A stretch of 64,000 nucleotides of DNA from Paenibacillus chondroitinus NBRC 15376 (GTDB taxonomy: Bacteria > Bacillota > Bacilli > Paenibacillales > NBRC-103111): contig NZ_BILW01000004.1 in the NCBI RefSeq assembly GCF_004000765.1, positions 248,001 through 312,000 on the forward strand. Reading direction: 5' to 3'. The translations under genes were made by a program, and so were the position numbers. The notes under the pieces are model-generated. The model worked only from the letters and a program-made list of their open reading frames with translations, was not told the origin of the DNA and made no database searches. The number at the start of each line of letters is the position of its first letter. Positions within the stretch are counted from its first letter, which is position 1. This document shows positions 36,171 through 44,029 of the stretch, piece after piece.

Positions 36171-36881
36171 ATGAACCTGCTTAAACCAGCGAAACTATTA
36201 CCACTCACATTGATCGCACTTACAATGCTTGCTTCGGCCTGCGGTAACAAACCAACGGAAACTGCCGGCGGTACGGCTACGCCAAAAAGCGGTGCCACAG
36301 CGCCGGCTGCTTCTGCTGCTGCCTCACCAGCTGCTACTGCAGCGGCAAAGCAATGGAGCAAAGCTCCGGATATGACGATTGATACAAATAAAAATTATCA
36401 AGCGGAAGTGACGACGTCGAAAGGTTCGTTCACGATTGATCTTTATGCGAAGGAAGCTCCCAAAACGGTTAACAACTTCGTGTTTTTATCCAAAGAGGGC
36501 TTTTACAATAATGTGACGTTTCACCGTATTATCAAATCATTTATGATTCAAACAGGAGATCCGCAAGGAACGGGCATGGGCGGTCCTGGCTACAAGTTTG
36601 CGGATGAGCTCAAAACCACGCACAAATACGAGCCCGGTACAGTCGCAATGGCGAATTCCGGTCCCAATACGAATGGCAGCCAGTTTTTCATCTGCTCAGG
36701 CGATGATTGCGCGAACTTGAACCAAATGCCGAACTATACCATTTTTGGGAAAGTGACGCAGGAGGGGATGGCAACAATAGCCAAAATTGCTGACACGCCT
36801 GTAGAAAAGGGCGGAGAAGCTACGCCAAGCAAACCGAAAGAAAAGGTAACAATCAATTCCATCACGATTAAGGAAAAATAG
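36171..36881 (+). CDS. Lipoprotein peptidyl-prolyl isomerase (cyclophilin)
   Basis: The 236-residue product has a lipoprotein signal with lipobox LASAC (Cys near residue 24), an Ala/Pro/Thr-rich spacer to about residue 60, and a cyclophilin domain with VTFHRIIKSFMIQTGDP, GTVAMANSGPNTNGSQFFI and NYTIFGKV. It should speed proline isomerisation in exported proteins at the outer face of the membrane. GGAGG precedes the ATG. It follows the penicillin-binding protein gene by about 40 bases and may be co-transcribed. Confidence 0.92.
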   Translation: MNLLKPAKLLPLTLIALTMLASACGNKPTETAGGTATPKSGATAPAASAAASPAATAAAKQWSKAPDMTIDTNKNYQAEVTTSKGSFTIDLYAKEAPKTVNNFVFLSKEGFYNNVTFHRIIKSFMIQTGDPQGTGMGGPGYKFADELKTTHKYEPGTVAMANSGPNTNGSQFFICSGDDCANLNQMPNYTIFGKVTQEGMATIAKIADTPVEKGGEATPSKPKEKVTINSITIKEK

Positions 36882-36936
36882 AATAAATTACAATGTATTG
36901 ACATTACTATGGAAAGTTTGACGGGAGGGATGCCGA

Positions 36937-37629
36937 GTGAAACAACCCTGTTTATTGTTCCACGGATTTACAGGTGGGCCTTATGAAGTTGAGCCGTTAG
37001 CTCGGCATTTGCGTGAACGCGGTCAACTTTGTAAGGTACCGGAGCTCCCATGGAATGGGGATGCCAATAACCAACTGAAAACTTCCCGCTGGGAAGATTG
37101 GGTGAGGGCTGCCGAAGAGCAAGCGGAGAAAATGACGCAAGAATACGGCGAATTTGACATGGTAGGCTTCTCGATGGGTGGTTTGCTGGCAGCATATTTA
37201 TCCGTGAGATACCCGATTCGCAGGCTCATTTTATTAAATACGGCAGTCATTTATGTAAGTCCAGGGCGGATGCTGGAAGTGATGCGGGATGAATGGAAAT
37301 ATGAGCGGAAAATTTCGCTCGACAAGGCCAAATCAACACCACTGAGAGCCACTTGGCAGTTTGCGCGGCTAGTTAACAAATTAAAGCCCGAACTGAGTCA
37401 AGTGAGTATTCCTACGTTAATTGCACAATCAGAGAAGGATCAAGTGATTCATCCACAAAGTGCGCGTTACATTTATAGCAAAGTGAAGGGTCAACGTGAG
37501 CTCCATTGGCATCCGAGATCCAACCACCTCATTTGCCATAGCGAGGATGCGGCTGCATTGTTTCGGCAAGTAAGCGCATTTTTGGATAAGGAGCACCTGG
37601 ATGACAGCCAAATCAAATATGAACCATAA
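36937..37629 (+). CDS. Alpha/beta hydrolase, carboxylesterase type
   Basis: The 230-residue protein starts with GTG behind GGGAGGG. LLFHGFTGGPYEVEPLARHL is the oxyanion segment seen in Est30-like carboxylesterases, the nucleophile is S79 in GFSMGG, and later QSEKDQVIHP and SRSNHL-like NHLIC supply Asp and His. A monoacylglycerol or short ester substrate is likely from family precedent. Its end overlaps the next gene by 29 bases. Confidence 0.85.
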   Translation: MKQPCLLFHGFTGGPYEVEPLARHLRERGQLCKVPELPWNGDANNQLKTSRWEDWVRAAEEQAEKMTQEYGEFDMVGFSMGGLLAAYLSVRYPIRRLILLNTAVIYVSPGRMLEVMRDEWKYERKISLDKAKSTPLRATWQFARLVNKLKPELSQVSIPTLIAQSEKDQVIHPQSARYIYSKVKGQRELHWHPRSNHLICHSEDAAALFRQVSAFLDKEHLDDSQIKYEP

Positions 37630-38308
37630 GCAACGAACGGTTTCCCCAAAACCGCGCAAAGCTGCGAAACCATCTTCAAAAGCGGCTCCAAAGTCAAAAC
37701 TTCGCAGAAGGCTAGCTTATTTATTCCGAACATTTATCGTTGTGTTCCTTCTCGGTGTAGCTTGGATAATTTACGTACAATGGAAGGTGCAAGTCGCTCC
37801 AGACCAAGTTTTGCCTAAGCAGGTTGACGTCGGAATTGTACTAGGCGCATCACTGCGTCAAGATATTCCAAGCCCAGGGCTTCAGGAACGTTTGGATTTA
37901 GCTGTTAACTTATATAAACAAGGAAAGTTCAAACAACTGATCGTAAGCGGCGGTTTGGATCATAATGGCTCTAAACTGACTGAAGCAGAGGGCATGCGCA
38001 ATTATTTAGTCCAAAAGGGGCTGCCCGCCAAAAGCATTCTGATCGAACCGCGGGCGACAAGTACGTACGAGAATTTGTTGTTCTCCAAGCAAATTATGGA
38101 CGAGCAGGGCTTTGTGAGCTCCATCATTGTGACGCATTCTTATCATGGCTCGCGATCGCTTGATATCGCGGAAACGGTTGGATTGAAAGAGCCGCTCGTT
38201 TCATCCATCGATTCCAAAGTCCTGTTCATGCCGTATCATGAAGCTAGAGAAACGCTTGCTTACACGAAATGGATATGGGACAAGCTGCTGCTCAAGGTAG
38301 GCGTCTAA
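37601..38308 (+). CDS. YdcF-like DUF218 membrane protein
   Basis: ATG 37601, seven bases after AAGGAG, lies inside the end of the hydrolase gene (29-base overlap), so the two are coupled. The 235-residue product has a basic N-terminus, one transmembrane helix (about 47-65) and a DUF218 domain: VDVGIVLGASLR, YKQGKFKQLIVSGG, EAEGMRNYLV, RATSTYENLLFSKQ and IIVTHSYHGSRSLDIAE. SanA/YdcF/ElyC proteins of this fold affect envelope integrity and polymer carriers; the reaction is not known. Confidence 0.85.
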   Translation: MTAKSNMNHKQRTVSPKPRKAAKPSSKAAPKSKLRRRLAYLFRTFIVVFLLGVAWIIYVQWKVQVAPDQVLPKQVDVGIVLGASLRQDIPSPGLQERLDLAVNLYKQGKFKQLIVSGGLDHNGSKLTEAEGMRNYLVQKGLPAKSILIEPRATSTYENLLFSKQIMDEQGFVSSIIVTHSYHGSRSLDIAETVGLKEPLVSSIDSKVLFMPYHEARETLAYTKWIWDKLLLKVGV

Positions 38309-38310
38309 GT

Positions 38311-38331
38311 GGAACGGACTCCAGTTCCGCT
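38311..38331. repeat. Solo fragment of the F-F-R-R repeat family
   Basis: GGAACGGACTCCAGTTCCGC shares CGGACTCCAGTTCC (14 bases) with the last box of copy A near 3179-3192. It is a single box, so probably a remnant of a full element or an isolated unit. Confidence 0.4.
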
Positions 38332-38351
38332 GAGATGCTCGTTAAACCGAA

Positions 38352-38395
38352 AAGAACCGTCAGGATGTGGATTTCCCTGACGGTTCTTCTTATTC
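38352..38395. terminator. Bidirectional terminator between YdcF-like and dehydrogenase genes
   Basis: AAGAACCGTCAGG (38352-38364) pairs perfectly with CCTGACGGTTCTT (38376-38388). T-rich flanks exist on both strands, serving the convergent genes on either side. Confidence 0.8.
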
Positions 38396-38396
38396 T

Positions 38397-39266
38397 TTAG
38401 CCGTTAACAATGGTTCCACCATTCACGTGCAGCACCTGACCTGCCATATAGGAGGAATCCTCGCTGGCCAGGAAGACGTAGCTTGCAGCAAGCTCACTTG
38501 GCTGACCTGCGCGCTTCATTGGCGTCGTTGAGCCGAAGGTCGCGACTTCCTGTTCCGTGAAAGTAGACGGAATCAGCGGTGTCCAGATTGGACCCGGCGC
38601 GACGGCGTTCACGCGAATGCCCTTGGCGTTCAGCTGCAAGGAGAGGGAACGTGTGAAAGTAACAATCGCGCCTTTCGTGGCGGAATAGTCGATCAGCTGC
38701 TCATGTCCATGGTAAGCGGTGATGGAAGCTGTATTGATAATGGCGCTTCCCGATTTCAGATGGGGCAGTGCAGCTTTGGTTAAATAAAACTGAGAGAAGA
38801 TGTTCGTTCTAAAGGTTCGTTCGAGCTGCTCGGACGTCACATTCTCAATGCTTGGCTGCGGATGCTGTTCGGCGGCGTTATTCACGAGAATATCGAGCTT
38901 CCCGAATTGTTGAACGGCTTGCTCGATAATTTTCTTGCAAAAGTTCTCATCGCCAACATCACCTGCGACATGGAGACACTTCCGACCCGCCTTCTCCACA
39001 TGCCGCTGCGTTTCTTCCGCATCTCCGTGTTCATTGAGGTAGACGAGCACGACGTCGGCGCCTTCTTTGGCAAAGGCTACTGCAACTGCTCGGCCTATAC
39101 CGCTGTCGCCTCCGGTAATGAGCGCGACTTTATCCTTCAGTTTGCCGGCTGCTTTGTAAGCAGCGTTGTCAAACTCGGGACGCGGGTTCATTTGTGACTC
39201 AATGCCAGGTTGTGTATTTTGATGCTGTGGTGGAAAAACAGGTTTTGGCGTAGTAGCTGTTGCCAT
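38397..39266 (-). CDS. Short-chain dehydrogenase (YhdF/YhxC-like)
   Basis: The 289-residue enzyme has an N-terminal extension with PPQHQNTQPGIESQMNP, typical of the general-stress oxidoreductases of Bacilli. A Rossmann dinucleotide motif follows (TGGDSGIGRA), then NNAAEQHP, the catalytic Ser in TASITAYHG and the YxxxK motif in YSATKGA. NAD(P)-dependent oxidation of an unknown alcohol is expected. It stands alone on the minus strand with its own AAGGAG site. Confidence 0.9.
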   Translation of the reverse strand: MATATTPKPVFPPQHQNTQPGIESQMNPRPEFDNAAYKAAGKLKDKVALITGGDSGIGRAVAVAFAKEGADVVLVYLNEHGDAEETQRHVEKAGRKCLHVAGDVGDENFCKKIIEQAVQQFGKLDILVNNAAEQHPQPSIENVTSEQLERTFRTNIFSQFYLTKAALPHLKSGSAIINTASITAYHGHEQLIDYSATKGAIVTFTRSLSLQLNAKGIRVNAVAPGPIWTPLIPSTFTEQEVATFGSTTPMKRAGQPSELAASYVFLASEDSSYMAGQVLHVNGGTIVNG

Positions 39267-39304
39267 GCAAGTAAGCTCCTTTCATATCCCTAACAAATTC
39301 TTAG

Positions 39305-40108
39305 TTAGGATGATGCAAAGGGGGCCAAATCATACTTCATTCGGTAATGATAGCGATACTTGGTTTGATAACCAAGTTTTTCATATAACGAAACAGCGGT
39401 CGTATTGGAAGCGACAACTTGCAAGTATTGCTGGGTTGCGCCATGCTCCAGACTCCAAGACGTGAGAGCGTGCAGAAGATAGTAACTCAGACCTTGGCCC
39501 CGCTCTTTCTCGCTTACAACCACATTCAGAAAGCCGGCAAATTCGCCTTCGACAATGGCCGTGGCGACTGCGATAATTTGATGATCTTTTTTTATTTTTA
39601 CAAACCCTTTGGTCTTGGAGATTCGGTCACATATTCCTTTGTAGCAGTCTTTGAGCGTCTTGTCGTAACGTTCAAGCTCAAGAAAAGCATCCAACCATTC
39701 CTCGTCCACTTCGCCCAACCATTCGGTTGTAATTGACAAAGGTGGTTTTAACAAAAGTTTCTCCTGTGCGAGTGCGGCCGCTTCATGTGCGTTAGCAAAC
39801 ATCATGAGACATGGAAGCTCATGGACATACCCCTGTGAATCCAACATTTCGTCCAACCCAGGAGGGGATGCATCGCTAATATGGAAAATGGCAGGAAGGC
39901 CTTTGTCAGCATAAAATTGTTCGACAAGCGGCAGCCAGTCGGCGGTTTTCGGATAATCACCGATGGCTAGCACACTGTTGGCACGTTTCGTGACACCTTG
40001 GGTGGCTCGCAATTGCCAATGATCAATATAAGCGGTAATTTCGGCAGGCCATGTGTTGGATGCAATCGTATCGATTTCGTTGTAAAAAGTGATGGAATCG
40101 TTCATCAT
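39305..40108 (-). CDS. GNAT family N-acetyltransferase (two-domain)
   Basis: ATG 40108 lies seven bases after AAGGAG; further upstream in-frame codons precede this site. The 268-residue protein has a divergent N-terminal GNAT-like half and a C-terminal GNAT domain with GFLNVVVSEKERGQGLSYYLLHAL (acetyl-CoA loop) and YLQVVASNTTAVSLYEKLGYQTKYRYHYR. The substrate is unknown. It reads the same way as the dehydrogenase gene downstream, about 38 bases away. Confidence 0.85.
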   Translation of the reverse strand: MMNDSITFYNEIDTIASNTWPAEITAYIDHWQLRATQGVTKRANSVLAIGDYPKTADWLPLVEQFYADKGLPAIFHISDASPPGLDEMLDSQGYVHELPCLMMFANAHEAAALAQEKLLLKPPLSITTEWLGEVDEEWLDAFLELERYDKTLKDCYKGICDRISKTKGFVKIKKDHQIIAVATAIVEGEFAGFLNVVVSEKERGQGLSYYLLHALTSWSLEHGATQQYLQVVASNTTAVSLYEKLGYQTKYRYHYRMKYDLAPFASS

Positions 40109-40262
40109 ACGTAGACTCCTTTCGATTCTTTCGAGGTTTTTTAAATAAATATACATATTAATGTATAAAAATACAATATCAAAAGTGGAAAAAAACAGTC
40201 CATTGATGTAAGCTATGAAACGACGGAAAGTTTATTGCAAACTGGCATCAGGAGTGAATGAT

Positions 40263-40742
40263 TTGGAATTTATCATACGACGGGCGCGTTCCGAAGATTA
40301 TGAGGCAGTTAACGCCATTATCCGTTTCGGCCAAGAGGAGCACGCGGCTGCTCTGCCTAAATATTTTGCAAAATTGGATCGCGTCGTTGCCATGGGCTGG
40401 TACCGCAGCTTTTCCGATCAGGTGAACAAGGTCATATGGGTCGCTGAGACAAGCGGGCAAGTGGTCGGTGTAGCGATGCTGGAGATGAAAAAAAGCCCAT
40501 CCTATGAGGCGCTGGTGCCACGCTCTTACGCTTATTTGAACGAACTAGCGGTGTCTCCTGACTTCCAGCGGCAAGGTGTAGGAACGCTGCTCTATCAAGC
40601 ATCGGCAGCGTGGGCGCGGGACCAGGGGGCTTCCTCCCTTGAGCTTAATGTATGGGAATTTAATGAGAGCGCCATCGCTTTCTACCATTCCTTGGGCATG
40701 TCCACACTTAATCGAACGATGACGTCCGATTTATCTTACTAG
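40263..40742 (+). CDS. GNAT family N-acetyltransferase
   Basis: I prefer TTG 40263, eight bases after AGGAG, giving 159 residues from MEFIIRRARSEDY; GTG 40254 and ATG 40215 are in-frame alternatives. The acetyl-CoA loop reads LAVSPDFQRQGVGTLLYQ and the C-terminus LELNVWEFNESAIAFYHSLGM, standard for the fold. Substrate unknown. It precedes lplJ by 16 bases. Confidence 0.82.
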   Translation: MEFIIRRARSEDYEAVNAIIRFGQEEHAAALPKYFAKLDRVVAMGWYRSFSDQVNKVIWVAETSGQVVGVAMLEMKKSPSYEALVPRSYAYLNELAVSPDFQRQGVGTLLYQASAAWARDQGASSLELNVWEFNESAIAFYHSLGMSTLNRTMTSDLSY

Positions 40743-40758
40743 TTAAAGGAGCATATGC

Positions 40759-41760
40759 ATGCGATTTATAGATAACGAAGGAATAACAGATCCACGGATC
40801 AACTTGGCGATCGAGGAATATGCGTTAAGGCATCTGCCGGATCAGGACAGTTACCTGCTTTTTTATATGAACGAACCATCCATTATTATTGGCAAAAATC
40901 AAAATACCCTGGAAGAAATCAATCCGGAATATGTAAAAGATCATAACCTGCATGTCGTTCGCAGACTGTCCGGCGGCGGAGCTGTGTACCATGATTTAGG
41001 CAATTTGAATTTTAGCTTCATTACCAAAGATGACGGTAATTCTTTTCACAATTTTCAAAAGTTTACGGAGCCTGTCGTAGAAGCCCTTCGCAAACTCGGG
41101 GTAGAAGCGGCATTAACAGGACGAAATGATATCCAGGTCGGCGAACGTAAAATTTCAGGCAATGCGCAGTTTGCAACCAAAGGCCGGATGTTCAGCCATG
41201 GCACGCTTTTATTCAACTCAGAGATCGAAAATGTCGCGTCTGCGCTCAAGGTTAGTCCTGATAAAATTCAATCCAAGGGGATTAAATCGATTCGCAGCAG
41301 AGTTGCAAATATCGTTGAGTTTCTGGATGCTCCTTTAACGATTGAAGAGTTCCGTCTGCAACTATTGGCCTCTATATTCGGGATGGAGGCGTCGCAAGTG
41401 CCGACGTACAAGCTTTCAGATGAAGACTGGCGCCAGATTCACAGCATATCCGAAGAACGTTACGGGAACTGGGATTGGAACTACGGCAAATCGCCGAAGA
41501 GTACAGTGCAAAACTCCAAGCGCTTCGAAGGTGTTGGGAAATTGGATGTTCGGTTAGCAATAGAAGAAGGCCTAATTCAAGATATTAAAATTTATGGCGA
41601 TTTCTTCGGCGCTAGCGATGTAGCGGAGCTGGAAGAAGTGCTGCGCGGCTCCCGTTATGAAGAAAAGGCTGTACGAGAGCGGCTGGAAGGCGTTGAAATG
41701 CGGCGGTACTTTGGCGCTTTGGAGCTTGACTCTTTCGTTACTCTGCTCATGTTAACTTAA
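40759..41760 (+). CDS. lplJ: Lipoate-protein ligase
   Basis: The 333-residue enzyme has RRLSGGGAVYHDLGNLNFSFI, GRNDIQVGERKISGNAQF (catalytic Lys) and HGTLLFNSEIENVASAL, matching LplA/LplJ, plus the C-terminal accessory domain from about residue 245. It activates free lipoate with ATP and attaches it to the GcvH or E2 lipoyl domains. AAGGAG precedes the ATG. Length is normal for LplJ. Confidence 0.93.
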   Translation: MRFIDNEGITDPRINLAIEEYALRHLPDQDSYLLFYMNEPSIIIGKNQNTLEEINPEYVKDHNLHVVRRLSGGGAVYHDLGNLNFSFITKDDGNSFHNFQKFTEPVVEALRKLGVEAALTGRNDIQVGERKISGNAQFATKGRMFSHGTLLFNSEIENVASALKVSPDKIQSKGIKSIRSRVANIVEFLDAPLTIEEFRLQLLASIFGMEASQVPTYKLSDEDWRQIHSISEERYGNWDWNYGKSPKSTVQNSKRFEGVGKLDVRLAIEEGLIQDIKIYGDFFGASDVAELEEVLRGSRYEEKAVRERLEGVEMRRYFGALELDSFVTLLMLT

Positions 41761-41797
41761 GTAATTTAGATTCATCCTGGGGGAGGAAGATCAGGCA

Positions 41798-42424
41798 ATG
41801 ACGAAACTATATTTGATCCGGCACGGGGAGACGCTTTGGAACGAGGAGCGACGCATGCAGGGGCATATGGATTCACCACTATCTGCTTTAGGCGAGCAGC
41901 AAGCTTTATGGTTGTCCTACGCTTTGAAAGATGTTCCCTTTGAAGCTATGTATGCAAGCACCAGCGGTCGAACGCTGCAAACTGCACGTATTATCAAAGG
42001 GGATCGCGATCTGGCGATTCAGCCTTCGGATGAATGGCGGGAAATGAATTTAGGCGACTGGGAGGGGCGCATCTCGGATGAAATTGAGCGATTAGACCCC
42101 GATAATTTCCATGCCTTCTGGCGTAATCCGGAAGCGTATCGTTCAGCGCGTGGCGAAACCTATTCGGATTTGCAGCAAAGGGTGACCCCGGCACTTGAAC
42201 AATTGCTTGCAGCACACGAGGGGCAGACGATCGCGCTGGTATCACACACCGTCACGCTGAAAGTCATTATGGCTTATTTTGAACGGAGAGGGCTTGCTGA
42301 GCTTTGGAATCCGCCATATTTTCATCCAACGTGTTTAAGTCTAGTTGAAATCGTAAATAACGAGCCGCACATCCGTCTTCATGCAGACACTTCGCACTTT
42401 CAAGACGAAGCCTTCGGGTACTGA
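41798..42424 (+). CDS. Histidine phosphatase family protein
   Basis: The 208-residue protein has the phosphoglycerate-mutase-like RHG motif (LIRHGETLWN, His9), the second Arg in ASTSGRTLQTA, Glu in EMNLGDWEGR and the distal His in ALVSHTVTLKVI. A cytosolic phosphatase of unknown substrate. GGGGAGGA precedes the ATG. The close spacing to lplJ (about 37 bases) and the next gene suggests one transcript. Confidence 0.9.
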   Translation: MTKLYLIRHGETLWNEERRMQGHMDSPLSALGEQQALWLSYALKDVPFEAMYASTSGRTLQTARIIKGDRDLAIQPSDEWREMNLGDWEGRISDEIERLDPDNFHAFWRNPEAYRSARGETYSDLQQRVTPALEQLLAAHEGQTIALVSHTVTLKVIMAYFERRGLAELWNPPYFHPTCLSLVEIVNNEPHIRLHADTSHFQDEAFGY

Positions 42425-42450
42425 CATTCAACCATTAGGAGGGATCGACA

Positions 42451-42753
42451 ATGATTCTTGAAGTTGCCATTTTACCTGTGATTGCCGGGAAAAATACAGA
42501 ATTTGAAGCAGCCTTCCGCGAAGCATCATCCATTATTTCGTCGATGAAAGGGTATGTATCCCACGAACTGCAGTCATGCATCGAAGATGGGAACAAATAT
42601 CTGCTCCTTGTGCAATGGGAGACGCTTGAGGACCATACCGTAGGCTTTCGAGGATCGGCTGAGTATCAGGAATGGCGCAAGCTGCTGCATCATTTCTATG
42701 ATCCTTTCCCGGTTGTAGAGCATTATACGCTGACGCAAACATATAGCAAATAA
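42451..42753 (+). CDS. Antibiotic biosynthesis monooxygenase domain protein
   Basis: The 100-residue protein is a single ABM ferredoxin-like domain: ILEVAILPVIAGKNTEFEAAF at the start, GYVSHELQSCIEDGNKYLLLVQWET in the middle, and W-x-K-L-HHFYDPFPVVEHY at the end. Such dimers oxidise small phenols or bind haem; the family function here is open. AGGAGGG precedes the ATG and a terminator follows. Confidence 0.85.
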   Translation: MILEVAILPVIAGKNTEFEAAFREASSIISSMKGYVSHELQSCIEDGNKYLLLVQWETLEDHTVGFRGSAEYQEWRKLLHHFYDPFPVVEHYTLTQTYSK

Positions 42754-42758
42754 AGTAG

Positions 42759-42790
42759 AAAAGCTTCCGGCTTGGATCGGAGGCTTTTTC
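42759..42790 (+). terminator. Terminator after the monooxygenase gene
   Basis: AAAAGCTTCCG pairs with CGGAGGCTTTT (one G-U pair) and is followed by a T-run. It closes the lplJ-phosphatase-monooxygenase unit. Confidence 0.75.
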
Positions 42791-42889
42791 TCTTGTATAA
42801 GCTCTAATGATCGGTCTAAAAAACATGGAATGCGCGTAGGATGGATAGATACCATCCATCGAAACCAACTTGTAAACGAGGTGATCCTC

Positions 42890-43858
42890 ATGAGTGGTCG
42901 GAGCTTGCCATCCAGACAAATCAACATCGTCTTGCGGCAGCCAGAGCAGCGGCGAGCGGTTGATGGCGCCGGCGACCAGCTTCATGCTTCGCCGCAGGCC
43001 GAAACAGAACCGCAGCAAACCGGAAAAAGGACGCCGCTTGAGGGTCCGTTATCGGATATTTTTAAAGAGCTGAATCAATTGATAGGTCTTGATAATGTCA
43101 AAGAATTGGTGCATGAAATCTATGCGCTGCTCCAAATTTCTCAATTCCGCGCAGAGGCCGGATTAATCAGCAATGCGCATGTGTACCATATGATTTTCAA
43201 AGGGAGTCCCGGAACGGGGAAAACGACGGTCGCCCGGTTGATGGGACGCATGTTTCACGCGATGGGTGTGTTAAGCAAGGGGCACTTTATTGAAGTGGAA
43301 CGGGCAGATCTCGTAGGTGAATACATTGGACATACAGCTCTTAAGACGAGGGAATTGATGAAAAAGGCGATGGGCGGGATCCTGTTCATCGATGAAGCCT
43401 ACAGCTTGGCGCGCGGAGGGGATAAAGACTTCGGGAAGGAGTCGATCGACGCGCTGGTCAAAGGTATGGAGGATAAAAAAAATGACTTTATTCTGATTCT
43501 CGCCGGCTATAGCGACGAGATGGAGCAATTCCTTGCTACGAATCCCGGGCTGCCTTCCAGGTTCCCGATTCAAATTGATTTTGAAGATTATCCCATTGAA
43601 CAATTAATTCAGATTACGGAACTTATGGCCAAAGACCGTGAATATGTGCTTATGCCACAAACGGTAATGAAACTTAAACAGCATTTGATGGAGGAGAAGG
43701 CAGCGACTTGGCGGGCTTTTAGCAATGCAAGATATGTTCGCAATATTCTGGAGAAAGCGATGAGGCATCAAGCGGTGAGGCTGCTCAGTCAATATGTGAA
43801 TGCCCCTTCCAAATCGGAATTAATGTCGATCCGGCCCGAAGATATGAAATTTAAATGA
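42890..43858 (+). CDS. spoVK: Stage V sporulation protein K (AAA+ ATPase)
   Basis: ATG 42890 follows GAGGTGATCCTC; the in-frame ATG at 42830 lies before that site. The 322-residue protein has a variable 70-residue N-terminus, then a CbbX/SpoVK AAA+ domain: LIGLDNVKELVHEIYAL, Walker A GSPGTGKTT, Walker B GGILFIDEAYSLA, sensor ILAGYSDEMEQFL and arginine finger PSRFP. In B. subtilis it acts late in sporulation, in spore maturation. hflX, the next gene in B. subtilis, is here displaced by the efe operon. Confidence 0.93.
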   Translation: MSGRSLPSRQINIVLRQPEQRRAVDGAGDQLHASPQAETEPQQTGKRTPLEGPLSDIFKELNQLIGLDNVKELVHEIYALLQISQFRAEAGLISNAHVYHMIFKGSPGTGKTTVARLMGRMFHAMGVLSKGHFIEVERADLVGEYIGHTALKTRELMKKAMGGILFIDEAYSLARGGDKDFGKESIDALVKGMEDKKNDFILILAGYSDEMEQFLATNPGLPSRFPIQIDFEDYPIEQLIQITELMAKDREYVLMPQTVMKLKQHLMEEKAATWRAFSNARYVRNILEKAMRHQAVRLLSQYVNAPSKSELMSIRPEDMKFK

Positions 43859-43867
43859 ACATTTGGA

Positions 43868-43906
43868 AAGCTGTTTAACTTTTTTTAAGTTAAATGGCTT
43901 TTTTTC
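43868..43906 (+). terminator. Terminator of spoVK
   Basis: AAGCTGTTTAACTT (43868-43881) pairs with AAGTTAAATGGCTT (43887-43900) and is followed by a T-run. Confidence 0.8.
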
Positions 43907-43919
43907 TTGTTGAAAGGAA

Positions 43920-43981
43920 TTGACAGGTTGAAAGAACGGAGTAAAATAGACAGAGTAATTAGATCTTGATAATGATTATCA
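43920..43981 (+). promoter_or_regulatory. efeUOB promoter and perfect Fur box
   Basis: TTGACA (43920-43925), a 16-base spacer and TAAAAT (43942-43947) form the promoter. TGATAATGATTATCA at 43967-43981 is a perfect 7-1-7 Fur box placed just after the expected start site. The operon should be derepressed when iron is scarce. Confidence 0.8.
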
Positions 43982-44029
43982 GTCTTAACCGGATTGGTGA
44001 TTGATTGGCCAAGGAGGGCTTTTGCTATC

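Noticed and set aside
43994..44029. Extended N-terminus for EfeU
   Set aside because: The in-frame ATG at 43994 precedes the strong AAGGAGGG site, which places the start at 44030, where a proper signal peptide begins.
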